From: Chara braunii
Lineage: Eukaryota > Streptophyta > Charophyceae > Charales > Characeae
Length of the DNA: 53,182 nucleotides
Reading direction: 5' to 3'
Assembly: GCA_003427395.1 (NCBI GenBank)
Contig: BFEA01000281.1
Location: 310,232-363,413 of the forward strand
In this document: positions 31,376 through 42,384 of the stretch, one piece after another
How positions within the stretch are numbered: the stretch's first letter is position 1
How the letters are laid out: each line of letters starts with the position of its first letter
Translations under genes and position numbers: made by a program
The notes under the pieces: model-generated
Seen by the model: the letters and a program-made list of their open reading frames with translations, nothing else
Told to the model about the DNA's origin: nothing
Databases searched by the model: none

Positions 31376-31760
31376 TGTTCGGACACACAATTAAGAGAAA
31401 AGACCATTCGTAGTGTGCACTGACGCTGAGCCAGTATTTGTTGGTGGTGTCTTGGATCAGAAAGACTCTTGCGGTAAGGAGAGACCCTTTAGATTCGAAA
31501 GTAAAACGCTGAACACCACCGAAAGAAACTATTCCCAATTTAAGAAAGAAGTTATCGGGGTGTTGTATTGCTTGAACATTTTCAGACATTATATTTACGG
31601 ACGGAGGTTCGTTTTGCAGGTTGATCCTATGACAGTAACTGCTGTATTGTAGAAGGATTTCTCTTTGACAGACCCTACGATAATCAGGTGGCTTATGCAC
31701 ATAAGAATGTTTGACTATATGGTTGAGCGCATACCTGGGCCAAAAACGCAATGGCAAATG
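31376..31760 (+). pseudogene. Ty3/gypsy RNase H
   Basis: RNase H features are KRPFVVCTDAEP (the catalytic Asp of the TDAS motif, here TDAE), GGVL, ERPFRFESKTLNTTERNYSQ and KKEVIGVLYCLNIFRHYIYG. An in-frame TAG follows VTAVL at about 31,650. The tether with DPTIIRWL and FDYMVERIPG continues to about 31,760. It degrades the RNA of the RNA/DNA hybrid in active elements. Here the frame is broken. Confidence 0.85.
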
Positions 31761-31939
31761 GGTTGTCGCGGATCATGCTAAAAAAAGGGGACTTGGGATC
31801 ACCTACAGGGGTCAACAAGTTTTTATAGATGGAAATAGGCTCGGTAAAGATGGACCCTAGTACGAGTGGCGCCACCCCGTCCTTGGAAAACCTCTATACG
31901 AGTAAGTACCACCAAATAGGGTGATATCTCTTAGGGGAG

Positions 31940-32695
31940 GTGGAGGTCGATGATAAGCTCAGGAAAGAGGCTCAACAATATTGTCTTAAGGCAGACCACC
32001 TTTTTAAGAGACCACCTAAGAACGGTATGCTGATGAGGGTGGTGTGCGATGAAGAAGAACGGAAGGAGATAATTGTTGAGCTTCGCGATGGGATTGTTGG
32101 AGGGCACAGAGGAGTAAAAGGGACCTTTGAGAAGGTGATAAATCTTTACTGGTGGGACGACTTATATAGAGATTTAGAGTTTTACTGCCAAACATGCGTG
32201 GAATATCAGAAAAGAGCGGTAGTCAAATACAAGGAACCATTGTTTCCTTCTTACCCGACCACAGTAGGACAAAAAGTTCACGTGGACGTAGTCAAGATGC
32301 TCAAAGGTGAGGGAGAAATGAATTATATCATGGATATCAGGGACGACCTAACTGGGTTCGTAGAGGCAGGAGCGCTGCGTCAGAAAACGAAAAAAGCAGT
32401 CAACGAATTTCTAACGGAATATATCATTCGATACGGGTGTGTCGGGAAGATCGTCACAGACAAGGGATCGAAGTTCATGGCTAAGGAAATCCAAACCTTG
32501 CTCCAGAAAGCAGGAATTCGAGTGTCCTTGTCCACAACATACCACCCTCAGACTAACGCCCCTGTAGAAAGTGGACATCAATCCATAGTGAATGCGCTTG
32601 CGAAATTGTGTGTGGGAAAAAAGAAGAAGCGGCCAAAGTATTTGAGATTTGCAGTCTGGACGGATAACGTTACTGTCCAAGCCACCACTGGGTAA
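31940..32695 (+). pseudogene. Ty3/gypsy integrase, zinc-binding and catalytic core
   Basis: This 251-residue frame has the N-terminal zinc region (GGH56 with C83 and C86; the first His of HHCC is not evident) and the complete D,D-35-E triad: D116 in HVDVV, D174 in IVTDKGSKF, E210 in NAPVESGH. The spacing between D174 and E210 is exactly 35 residues. It is the longest intact piece of the element. It ends at a stop near 32,693 where Ty3/gypsy integrases continue, and the C-terminal part follows in a different frame. Confidence 0.9.
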
Positions 32696-32749
32696 CCCCC
32701 CTACACCTTATGGTTCAGGAGACACCGTCCCTTACCCATAGAGTTTCGT

Positions 32750-33604
32750 ATGGACTCGTGGACAAGGATTGACTGGGAAGAGGTATCGACTAGGGAGCAG
32801 TTACTTGGAGCCAGAATTAGGCAAATAGCTAAGATACTGGAGGAAAGCACCCTGGAAGTCGTTAAAAAACAGAAAGTCCAGAGGGGAAAGGACAAGGAAA
32901 TATGGGATAAAAATCTCAAAGTTAGGCAAAAGGATATACCTGTTGGGAGCCTAGTCTTACTCTACGATTCCCCTCTAGAAAGAACGTGGTCAGGAAAACT
33001 GGCAAACTGGTGGATGGGACCCTACGGCGTAACTAAGAGAATAGAAGGGGGGACTTACTTGCTTGAGGAACTAGACGGAGCTAGGTGGAAAGAACCCATG
33101 TCTGGTGTACGCTTGAAGGTGTTTAGGAAACGGGGAGAGAGTCGAGACAAGTTCCGCTTGATCTTGAAGAAGGACAAGGGGAAAAATAAGGTTGAAGAGA
33201 AACTGATAGAACCTTCTGAAGAGTCTCCGGTGGAAACCACAAAGGAGCCTAAGTCATCCACCTACGAAAGAGGGGAAACCTCTAAAAGACCTACGAAAAT
33301 GAGGCGAGAGAAGGTTTTAGGCGTCAGAAACATCCGAAGGAAAGTCATAAAGGAAACGAGACGAAAGGTCTTAAGGTCGGCCACGCTGAGGCGAGAGAGC
33401 AAACTTAAAGTTAGGGAGACCATTAAAGGTGCGATACTCATAGACAGAGGCGAGGATAGACACCACCGCGAGAAGAGACGACGAAAGGCTAAGAAACGAT
33501 TAGGGGTCAAAAGGAAGATGATTAAGAAAAAGCGGAGCGAGAAAAAGAAACGAGAGAAAAGGATCGATGAAAGCGGTGAGGACAATCTTGCGGTTGATTG
33601 GTAG
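32750..33604 (+). pseudogene. Ty3/gypsy integrase C-terminus with GPY motif and basic tail
   Basis: After the frame break, a 284-residue frame carries a helical region, then VGSLVLLYD and WMGPYGVTKRIEGGTYLL, the GPY/F module of gypsy integrases, then VRLKVFRKR. The last 140 residues are extremely rich in Lys, Arg and Glu without a chromodomain. The start is the first ATG in the frame and is probably not the real one, because the protein should be continuous with the catalytic core. Confidence 0.8.
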
Positions 33605-34310
33605 AGATGAGGGTTCAACATTTTTCTTCTCTTTTTCCTTGATAAACCTAGATGGCTCGTCGGGGACGTCGAGAATGAGGGGGGGGCTTCTGTCGGGCGG
33701 CTCTAGCCTTACGCCGCCCTTTACTTCCTTTATGATAGCAATTGACGAGAACAGGGTTCGATCAATTTACCTGGCGGGATCGCATCCGACATCAAAAGGT
33801 ACGACATCAGATTCATGCAACGATTATCGAGGCCGAGGCGTCAAGAAAAAGCGGAGAAGGAGGCCTGGTACGAGGGTGCTACAAAAGGCCCGGTACCGAC
33901 AAAAGACCCCCTTCGCTAAAAACCCTTATGGGACCCAAATAGGCTCGGGCATAGGCTCGGGGGAGCCACGGTACAGTCGGTACTGGGGCGCTACAACTTA
34001 TCGGCAGGGTTGCAGCATGTGAGGGTTGGAGCACACTTCAAAAAGGGTCCGACAAAGTATAAAATCCGAACTGGGCCCAGGATCTAGACATTTTCGGGAT
34101 GCGAACTGACGGGCGCACTACACGAGGTCGAGAGTTCTCATATGCGCACTTACGGGCGTACTACGGGAGCTCAGAGCAGCGAGACTTCGGACTAGCGCAC
34201 GCGCACGCGCCCAAGAGGGACACGGAGACTTGAAGCAAGACACACTCCGGTGCACTAGGGGAGGGACGGCTCCGACGAGGAAGGCGAGAGGAGGTAAGGG
34301 AACTACGTGC
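33605..34310 (+). other. Probable gypsy 3' region (polypurine tract, possible LTR start)
   Basis: GAATGAGGGGGGGG (33673-33686) is a good polypurine tract, followed by CTTC and TGTCGGGC, which could be the start of a 3' LTR at 33691. A TATA-like AGTATAAAATCC lies near 34057. No matching 5' LTR exists in the window, so the LTR limits cannot be fixed. Confidence 0.4.
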
Positions 34311-34865
34311 GGGGACACCTGCGCGCGTGCATGCCATAGTCGGGCCTAGTGGAACGCAAACTCACACGAGTGCACATCGTCATGCACGCACACATACTGA
34401 ACGCCGTGCGCTTGGGCGCGTGATCATCAATGCAGCCCGGGAGCAAGTCGATCCAGCACCGAAGCCTGCATACAGGTTGCGCACTCGCACACACAAACGT
34501 ACACACAAGCGCACTATCGCGGAAGGGCGGGCGAGGCTGCGCGCTCACACCCGTGCAAGAGCTCGCACCGGCGCACGATCGTGGAAGGGGGTGCGGGGCT
34601 GCACACTCACACACACAAGCTCGCATGCCAACTCACCATTGAGGAAGGCGGTGCGGGGCTGTGCGCTCACGTGCACCATCGAGGAAGGCGGTGTGGGGTT
34701 GTGCACTCACTCGCACCAGCGCATCATCGACGAAAGGGCTGCGCGCTCCCACACGCACAACCTCGTCCACCAGCGCACCACCAAGGAGGGCCACATGGGT
34801 CTGAGCGCTCTTGTCCATAAGGCTGTACGCCCCTACGCCCATTCCCTCGCAGGAAGGATCTAAGT
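34311..34865 (+). repeat. GC-rich degenerate tandem array, first type
   Basis: Units of about 50-67 bp contain GGAAGG.GGTGCGGGGCTG and GCGCTCACAC.C with CGCACCA. The array stays open in several frames because of its composition. No protein motif is visible. Confidence 0.6.
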
Positions 34866-35110
34866 GCGCACACCTGCGCCCATACCTGCACAGGCTGGAT
34901 TTGAGCGCGCACACCTGTGCCCATACCCGCGCAAGCAGGATTTGAGCGCTCGCACCTGCGCCCATACGCTCGCAGGCGGGATCTGAGCGCACTCACCTGT
35001 GCCCATACCTGCACGGTCGGGATCCGAATGCACAAAGCCGCTCGCGTGAGCACCCATACCCACACAGTCGAGATCTGGGCGCACACAGTCTCACACACCT
35101 GCCCCTATAC
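34866..35110 (+). repeat. Tandem array with 40 bp period
   Basis: Units start near 34866, 34906, 34945 and 34987 with GCGCACACCTG(C/T)GCCCATACC and end GG.TTTGAGC or GGATCTGAGC. Later units decay. Confidence 0.75.
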
Positions 35111-35640
35111 CTGCCCACAAGCCTGTTAGCAGACGGAATCGGAGGGCGCACGACGCACAAGCTTGTGCACCGTCGCGATCAGGGAGCGCCCAGTGCACGC
35201 ACACTCGCACAAACCTACGCACAGACGGAATTGGAGGGCGCACAGCGCACGCACACGCGCGCAATCCTGCTCGAGGACGAGGACGGAGGGCGCACAGAGC
35301 GCACACACGCGCACAAGATGCGCATGGTTGGAGTCAAGGGTAGCGCAGCGCGTGCACGTGCGCGCAAGCCTGCGTGCGGATGAAATCAGAGAAGCGCAGC
35401 ATGCGGACACCGCCCAAACCTACGCACGGTCGGGGTCAGACGGTCCGCTGCCTCACGTGCATGCACGCAAACTCGCACGCACATCAGGAGGCGAGCGGGG
35501 CTCCACGCGCAGTTGTGAGCATCAGCGAGCGCTTGCGTACAAGCGAGATTGGGACGTCGGGTACAGCGCGCCCGGAGGCGCATCTGAAACGGGCCTTTGG
35601 GGCGCGGAGGGGGCATCAGACTGAACTGGGCCTTTGTGCA
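35111..35640 (+). repeat. Tandem array with period of about 58 bp
   Basis: Repeats of GACGGAATTGGAGGGCGCAC with CGCACGCACACGCGC lie at about 35134-35450, then a decayed stretch to 35640. No coding support. Confidence 0.6.
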
Positions 35641-36240
35641 CATGTCGGGACCTTGGGCGGGACAAGGACCTTGAGACGGAACCGGGACTTTGGGTCGGAC
35701 CAGGACTCTTGAGCGGGGCCAGCGATTGAAATGAGACCATGAAATCGGGGCGGGACCGAGACTTCGAGCGGGCCGTGACTTTGGCGGGACCAGAATATTC
35801 GATGGGACCAGGCCTTTGCTGGGACCGGGACTTTGAACGAACCAGGCTTCAGTCCGGATCGAGACATGGCTTACAAACAGGGCCTCGCGTCAGATTAGGA
35901 CTAGGCTGGCGGATCAGGACTTGAGCGACAGAACGAGGTTTCGGATGGGACCAAGACTTTGGGCGAAGAATCGGGCCTTTGAGACAGATCAGGACTTCGG
36001 GTCAGTTCAGGACTTCGGGCACACGTCGGGACCTTGGGACTGGACTCCGGGACCGAAACTTTAGGCCAGACCGGGACCTTTGGATGGGACCTGCGTTTTC
36101 GAACAAGATTCGGAGTTTGGACGAGACTGGTACTTCGGTCGAGACCGGAACCTTTGACGAGGCCGGGACATTGGAGCTCAAGCCGGGCTGGGCCAAGACG
36201 GGACTTCTGGGAACCGGGCTGGGACCAGGGTAACGGAAAC
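35641..36240 (+). repeat. Degenerate minisatellite around GGGACTTTGGGCGGGACC
   Basis: Units of about 22-26 bp of the type GGGAC(C/T)TTGGGCGGGACCAG recur through the stretch with point changes and indels. Confidence 0.7.
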
Positions 36241-36652
36241 AGACAGCCGAGATCTCGGGCCATGCAGACTACAGTGAAAGGGAGAACTTCGTCTGAGGCA
36301 CGGGCTGGGGTTTCTTTGTCCTGAAGCGGTAAGACCTACTTATGGTGAAACTTGATCGCGACCAGTGGTCGCGATGGACCCTCGAACCCGACTTGGACTC
36401 AGCGGGCCTGTTACCGGCGGCATCCCATCGGGCGGTGGATTCGTCCTAGATTATTAGTGAGGTCAATTGGAACTCAGACCGATTTTCCCGACTTGGACTC
36501 AGGACCTACCTCTGGGGTTGGGAGTAGTGCAGTGAATCCAATTATGTTGGACTAAATGGAAACTTACTTTTTGTTCCTTCCATACAATGGACTATGAGAG
36601 ACTCGTGGTTGTGTCTATAGTCGGTTCCAGTCTTTATTTATGTGGATGTGGA
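36241..36652. other. No gene; palindrome at 36356-36376
   Basis: A perfect palindrome with arms ATCGCGACCA and TGGTCGCGAT around one base lies at 36356-36376. CCCGACTTGGACTCAG occurs at about 36391 and 36488. Confidence 0.5.
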
Positions 36653-38739
36653 CTAACGACTTTCTTGCAGGTTACAAGAGCCCCGTTCGACCCTCCCGTG
36701 GGTGACAGACACGGCGCGAGGTACAGGGTTTGATCGGCGTGCCCGCCGTGCCGGCAGATTACTTCTACCGGTCGACACCGGGCACAATGTGGGCAGTGCA
36801 CTCATCCCGGGTGCTTCCAGAAGCAGGCTTTGAGCACCTTTTTGGGCGTGGTGTCCCGATGGAGTGTCGGCAGTGGTTGGGCTAGGGCCCAGATCCAAGA
36901 TGGCTGGTTGTGTCGACTCAGCTGTGTGCTGTGCATTGGGTATCAGCCCAGATTTTTGAAGGTTTTTGTGCACGATTCATTGTTCGGGCTTCTATCGGAG
37001 ATGCCCTGGGGTTAGCACCCGAGGCTGACTCGGTCCTGGATCGGTCCGGGTGTTTTGTCACCCGAGGCTGAGTCGGTCCTGGATCAGCCCGGGTGTTTGC
37101 TGCTGATACCATTGTCGGCGCCGGTGCTTTCACGGCAGGACTTGTGTTGGAGGCTGGTGGATTCCCCTAGAGAGAGGATTGTTCTTTGTTGGAGTGGTCC
37201 CTCGGGGTTTCTTTCTCCCTCTCTGTTATGCTGCCATGAGCGTGATTGGGTGGTGTTTCCTGTGGGGGAGTCGTGGCCCTTCCTGTCCCAGGCGGGGTAG
37301 GCTTTGGCCCCCTTGTGTGGGGCCCTGTTGTGAGCTGTTTCTTGTTGTCGCCTTTCCCGTGGAGCCCCCCTGGCTTGGTGGTAGGCGTGGGCGCATGGAT
37401 CTCTGAACTGCCTGGGGTGGCTTTTGGGGCTCTCTCACCCGTCCAAAGCCAGTACCCTAGCTGTTGCTTTTCCCCTTCCCTGAAAAGCCAGCCTTTGAGC
37501 TTGGGGGTCCTCTGACAGCCAGATGCCGAGTGAACTATGCGGTGTCACCAACCCTGTCAGCGCATTTTCGGCAGGTTCGGACAGCAGGTATCTGTACATA
37601 GGTGTCCCCTGAGCCTGCATGCATAGCACCAGGGATCTTGTGTATGGCTCAGCGGGACCGAGTATGTCTTGCCCTGGTCTGCATAAGTCCACTCTTCGTT
37701 CAGCGGAAAGGGTTTTTTGGGGTCCCAGTCAAGTGCCACTAGCAGTGAATCGTCCCTTTTTGGCATGAACTGTGGGAGGTCGTGGACGAATCCTTTGAGC
37801 GGAGCAATCCTCTGCAGGTCAGCCAGAATGGCACCTTGGACACTGATAGGAGCAATTGAAAGCGAAATTCTATCCAGAAATTGCTTTTCATTACTAGCTG
37901 TCTCCTATCATCTGCCGTGGACGGAGCCAGTGGGGACCACTGTCGAGCCCGGACAGGGGTAGATTTGAATGACAGTTGGTTTAGATCTAAGAGTCTGGCC
38001 CTGTCTGCTGGATAGAGTGACAGCAAGGTCATTATGGAGGTTCCGGCAGTCTCCACTAGGAAGTGGTCCTGCATGTCTTTGTCTGTTTAATGACCCTTAA
38101 TCGTGCATACACCCATTTCAATTTTTTGTTTGTGTGGACTGAAATGACATCCTTGGCAAAAGCAAATTGCATTGTACTTTGTGTATAGACTGTTGTCTTG
38201 GCTGCCATGGCCGGGGCCGAAAACAGGGAGATGGGGTACTAGATGAACCCATCCTCCTCTTGATTTTTTTTCTCCGGTGGCACACCTAACTTGTAGATGA
38301 CATGTCCCCTCAGTGGATGGATGGGATCCCGTGTGAGGACTCGGAGATGATTGCTCGATGAGCTCCCGGGGGTTGTCAGCGCTGCCATGAGGTCCGGGGA
38401 ATGGCCTGCGTTGCCAGGCAGGGTGTGTGTCTGGTTGCCCGCCGAGCTGTGTTTGACTGCCCATTGCTGCATCGGGGGAGGCAGTGAGGGGGGTTTTCCA
38501 AGGGGCTGTGTGGCTATCAGGGTGTCCTTAAAGGAGGGCTGTGTAGGTGCCTGATCGCCCGCCCTTGGTCCTTCCCGGAACTCCTCAGTATTCAGAGATA
38601 TCCCTGCGTTAGGAGTGTTATGACCCCTCCGTGGTTGTTGCGAAGAGGGGTGTTGGTTCAGGTGCTTGTTTATCAGGGATCCCCAGTTGTTGTTTGGAGA
38701 GTGCATGGCATTCCCGGACATAGAGAGGTGAAGACACAA
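36653..38739 (-). pseudogene. LINE L6: ORF1-like region of a different LINE
   Basis: On the minus strand a Met start near 38,711-38,739 leads into a Ser/Pro/Gln-rich leader with SFKDTLI, a motif position like that in plant LINE ORF1 proteins. A region with basic and aromatic residues follows (38464-37739, several frames), then a Cys/His cluster CYACRLRGHLCTDTC (37692-37557), close to a zinc knuckle but with five residues before the last Cys. A low-complexity tail runs to about 36,653. Frameshifts break it. No ORF2 follows on the 3' side. The assignment as LINE ORF1 rests on architecture and is moderate. Confidence 0.5.
37011..37105 (+). repeat. Tandem pair of short hairpin units
   Basis: CACCCGAGGCTGA.TCGGTC with CCTGGATC and .CCGGGTG occurs twice in tandem, period about 46 bp. 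CACCCG and CGGGTG pair within each unit. Confidence 0.7.
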
Positions 38740-39140
38740 AGAGACGTAGGGGGGGTGATGAGGTATGGTTCGGGAGGAGGAGGAGGAGTGGCAGAGTGAT
38801 GCAGCACGGGTCAGTTATGGTATGGGGTGTACAGCTGGAAAGGGGGCGGGGGGTGGGGGAACTTTCAGGCGAGAGACTGGCTGGGAGCAGAGTGTTATGA
38901 GGCAGATTACCACGTTTGCCTGGCCAGGCATGAGAGTGTATCTATTTACTCGCCGCTCTCTTATATGGCAGTCAGCTGACGCTGTTTCCCTTCTTAGTGA
39001 TGACATTGCTGTTTCCCGCCATCGCCAACTCACCCTCAAGCCCCTTCGGGTTCTTGACCGTCGCCATGTTTCGTTCCTTCCCTTCCCTTCCCCTTCCCCT
39101 TTCCCCCGTCTCTCTTCCGCCGCACAATTTTTCCCGTGTT
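38740..39140. other. No gene; region upstream of L6 ORF1
   Basis: G-rich sequence to 38,870, then CT-rich sequence. If L6 is a LINE, this is its 5' UTR. Confidence 0.4.
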
Positions 39141-39424
39141 CCTTCTTCCTTTCTTAGCCCTCTTTCCTACTTCGGTTCCTTCTTGTCGTCGCTTCCCTCT
39201 CCCTTTTCCTCACCTCGGCCACTCCTCCTTCCTTCAATCTTTTCTGTGTTCCTTCATTTTCCGTGGACCCTCTTGCATCGCCCTTTTTTCCTTTCTTAGC
39301 CCTCTTTCCTACTTCGTGTCCTTCTTGCCGCCACTTCCCTCCCCCTTTCTCTCACCTCGGCCACTCCTCCTTCCTTCAATCTTTTCCGTGTTCCTTCATT
39401 CCTGGTCGACCCTCTTGCATCGCT
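39141..39424 (+). repeat. Two-copy tandem repeat of 142 bp, CT-rich
   Basis: TTCTTAGCCCTCTTTCCTAC at 39151 recurs at 39293, and TCTTGCATCG at 39271 recurs at 39413, giving an exact 142 bp offset with point differences. It lies about 0.4 kb upstream of the L6 ORF1 start. Confidence 0.8.
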
Positions 39425-40274
39425 CACTTCTGTTGGTTCTTCCCCACGATTTTCCGGTAAGTGTCTGCTGTTCTTGTCCCCTCACCCTTCGCTCCTACCC
39501 ATACACCTGTCGACACTCTTTCACCTCTGCAGAATCACACTTGCTGTATCAATCGTATTCAACTTGCCAATCTTTTCTGTTTTGTGTGACCACCAGGCCT
39601 TATATCCGTTGTTGTTGTTCTTCTCATCGCGTCTTCGCATCCTAATCCGCACTTGGATTCGACCTCCTCGATGTCACATAGGGTAGTCTTCTGCTCGAAC
39701 TTCGCTGTATTCGCAAGGACGCCTCCGGGTCGTTGACTTCCACGTTCTCCCTTCACCTTTGTCACCTCTTCCTTTCACCTTTGTCCCCATCGGCGATAAT
39801 AGAGCCGCGGACCCCCTCCTCCCTTCACCCTTTTCCAAACCGTGTCTTATCTTCGCGGCTATGGTGTCACCTCCCGTCGTCAACCTGGATGTTATCTGAG
39901 GTTCAGGTAAGCAAGGCCGCCAGGCCCACCGGGCGGCATGCTCTCGGCGCGCTTGCTAAGCGTTCCTGCTCCGGTTCATCATCCCCCGACGCCTCGTGTT
40001 CAAAGTCATAGCTTCATCCTCAGTTTTGCGAACGACTGGCTGAAGGATTTCTACTAGTCTTGTATTTATAAATCTGGCGGCCCATTGGTGGGTGAAGAGG
40101 TAGCTCAGCCAGTCAACAGTAAAAGATAGTTTCAAGGGCGGGCTCACAAGTACAGTACTGTCAGATTTGTTCTATACCTGCCCAGTGAAGCCCCAGCCAA
40201 CCTGGGTTAGTCAATGATGGCAGGAGAGGATCACACTGTTCTCTCAAGTAACTCATAAGGCTGTGTATTCATAT
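39425..40274. other. No gene seen
   Basis: CT-rich at first, with CACCTTTGTC(A/C)CC repeated near 39,758 and 39,778, then mixed sequence. No supported gene. Confidence 0.45.
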
Positions 40275-40393
40275 GGGACACTGGATCCGCTTTCCAGCAG
40301 GTGTAGCTCCCCACAAATAGAATGGAGCAACCGGAACTCGTACTAGGAGGATATGCCTGTATCATTCCCCCAGTAATGCAGTTGCGGTTTTGG

Positions 40394-40437
<44 letters not shown>
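40275..40437 (+). mobile_element. Solo LINE 3' tail with 40 A tail
   Basis: The plus-sense core starts GGGACACTGGATCCGC at 40275 and ends AATGGAGC near 40328. An imperfect hairpin follows (GCAAC/GTTGC outside, TACT/AGTA and GG/CC inside, loop segment CCTGTATCA at 40356-40364), then poly-A at 40398-40437. Confidence 0.75.
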
Positions 40438-40439
<2 letters not shown>

Positions 40440-40560
40440 ACGAGCTGTGTATGGCAGCTACGGCCGGGGCTGGCCGTCATCAACCCCGGTCCTGCCGCCT
40501 CGGACTCATAGTGCTATGCCGCCTAGCGATGGACCAAAAAAAAAAAAAAAAAAAAAAGAA
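40438..40560 (+). other. Second poly-A retroposed fragment
   Basis: About 98 bp of GC-rich sequence followed directly by an A run at 40536-40557, in the same orientation as the preceding tail. Confidence 0.5.
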
Positions 40561-41074
40561 CGTACACCACTGTGTAGGCCCGTCGGTTGCAGTTCTACTA
40601 TCAATTGCTGCATACCGTATGCAGTTGTGTTTTTTCCTGGGAGAAAACTATGGTGCAGTCATTATAGGTTTCAAAATGTGTTTAGAACCCAGCAGACCTT
40701 GAACCCAGCACCTCATTTGTACAAATCAGGCATGCAAACACTTGACTACAAGAAGTGCATACACCCAGGTTTCCAAAGACCACTCAATTCGTCCACCAGC
40801 AACAGACAGTTCAATACTGCGTGCAGTCGTCTTGTGCCGGGATTGTAGTTCACAGTACGCAAGGCATCGCCACACAGCTCTCGACATGTGCAACATGAGA
40901 ATGAGAATGAACTTCCTGGTAGAACAAGGCCAGATTCACCCGCCACTTTTTTGTCTTTTTCACATTTCGAGAGGTGTGGCAAGGTCCGCAATCACCTTGG
41001 TGAATGGAGCGAGGCAGAACAGCCAATCTGTTTCCAATTCTCTCATTAGCAGCTACGGGATCTGTGTATACTAT
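40561..41074. repeat. Dispersed repeat block, shared with 42.1-42.9 kb
   Basis: No gene. The end of the block (GATCTGTGTATACTAT near 41059) recurs near 42874, and CAACATGAG.ATGA near 40889 recurs near 42142. Confidence 0.5.
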
Positions 41075-41565
41075 GGGGCTCGCCACACAGCCTTTCGAAT
41101 GAGGGCGTTTTCCAAAAGGTGTCAGACTTTTTTCGAAAGGCTGCTCATCGAAAGGAACCCCCCCCTCGCGACACAGACTTTCGAAATACCGAGGCCTTTC
41201 TATATGCACATTAGGGCCTGGCTCCACTGCTCTGGACACGAGTAAGACGAGCGTGAATCTTTGCCTAGAACATGGAAAGATACACCGTCGTAATTTTTGT
41301 CTATCCTGATGTGGAGAGTGGTAGCCAGGCCCTTGGAGTCGGCCCTTTTTTTTTTTTTTGGCCTATCGACCGTTTTGAGTGGGCGTTTTCACAAGACCAC
41401 TCGAGGTCTGTAGAGGAAACGCTCGTTACAGGCAGGAGGATGACTTTTGACACCGGCCAATCTGACACCTTTTGAAACTTTTTCGAAAGAAATTGTTTCG
41501 AAATGCTGTGTGGCGAAGATACGGCGTCGATTTTGCGCATTTCGAAAGCCTGTGTGGCGAGCCCC
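41075..41565. mobile_element. Non-autonomous inverted-repeat element, 491 bp
   Basis: The left end GGGGCTCGCCACACAG followed by CCTTTCGAA is matched by the reverse complement at the right end (41535-41565). A second inverted block, AAAAGGTGTCAGA (about 41116) against TCTGACACCTTTT (about 41461), lies inside each end. The interior includes a T run and short sequence without a transposase. The target-site duplication is unclear (flanks CTAT and AATTA), so the superfamily is open. Confidence 0.65.
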
Positions 41566-42310
41566 AATTATACTTCATTAGACTGTCATTCGCAGCCGGG
41601 AGGCTGCGCTTGTTGTGGGTTTAATTTTCATCGTTTCATTTCTTTCTATTTTCAGTAAGGTCGTGCAGTACAACTTCGCTAGGACGGGTTCGTTTGGGGT
41701 CTCCAACAGCAGAAAATAGGGTCCGGTCGCAGTCGTCCCTAAGACCGGTCGTAGGGCAGGTTAGCTTGTCAAGGTCGTTGCAATTTAGTATAGGGTGCCG
41801 TCCATTGTTTCCCTTTTGAGGGATAGAGTTTTTCCCCGTTGCAAACTGGGGGCGGGCAATATTGGTGTGGGAGGGCGATTTGGGTCTGGGTCAATTCCCC
41901 TTCTTTTTTTTTTCTCTTCTACTGCATCTTCCCAGAAATACAGTATAGAAGCATTCTGCTGTTTACTACGCCCAAGTAAAAAAATAGAACGGACTGCCCT
42001 GCCTCGTTGGCAGGGCTTACCAAGAAAAGAAAAGAAAAACAAAACGTATAGACTTTCGGAAAAAAAAGAAGGAAAAACGCACTTTCCTTTGCCCCGAGAG
42101 CTGTTGAGATTGAGGGAGTTTCTCCACTACTGACCAAATGTGCAACATGAGCATGAATCTTCCGATAGAGCAAAGGTAGATACACTGCTTGTAGTTTAGA
42201 GCATGAAATGCCCTTTTTCCTGGCTGTCGTACAGCCCTCAGTAGCTTGCTATTCTTTTTTGAGAGTTTTTTTTTTTTTTCCCCTCCTGTGATAGAAGAAT
42301 CTGGGCTCCA
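41566..42310. other. No gene seen
   Basis: GAATCTT.C..TAGA.CA with A(G/A)ATACAC(C/T)G near 42148 repeats a segment near 41250. T run at 42268-42281. Confidence 0.4.
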
Positions 42311-42384
42311 TCCAGCATCCTAGCTCAATTGGTTAGGCACGCAAGTGTCATTCAGGAGGTTGTGGGTTCAATCCCCACGGTCTC
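42311..42384 (+). mobile_element. tRNA-like SINE head
   Basis: TAGCTCAATTGGTTAGG (42321-42337) is an excellent A box and GGTTCAATCCC (42365-42375) an excellent B box. The T-arm is intact (GTGGG/CCCAC). The acceptor ends do not pair and the anticodon arm is disordered, so it is a tRNA-derived retroposon promoter and not a tRNA gene. Confidence 0.6.

Noticed and set aside
33262-33621. Minus-strand hydrophobic ORF opposite the gypsy basic tail
   Set aside because: It is the antisense shadow of Lys/Arg/Glu codons of the integrase C-terminal tail.
34327-34863. Histidine/threonine-rich 178-residue ORF
   Set aside because: It follows the GC-rich tandem array and stays open in several frames at once, as expected from composition.
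42311-42384. Functional tRNA gene
   Set aside because: The acceptor stem does not pair and the anticodon arm is disordered, so only the promoter boxes and T-arm are kept.
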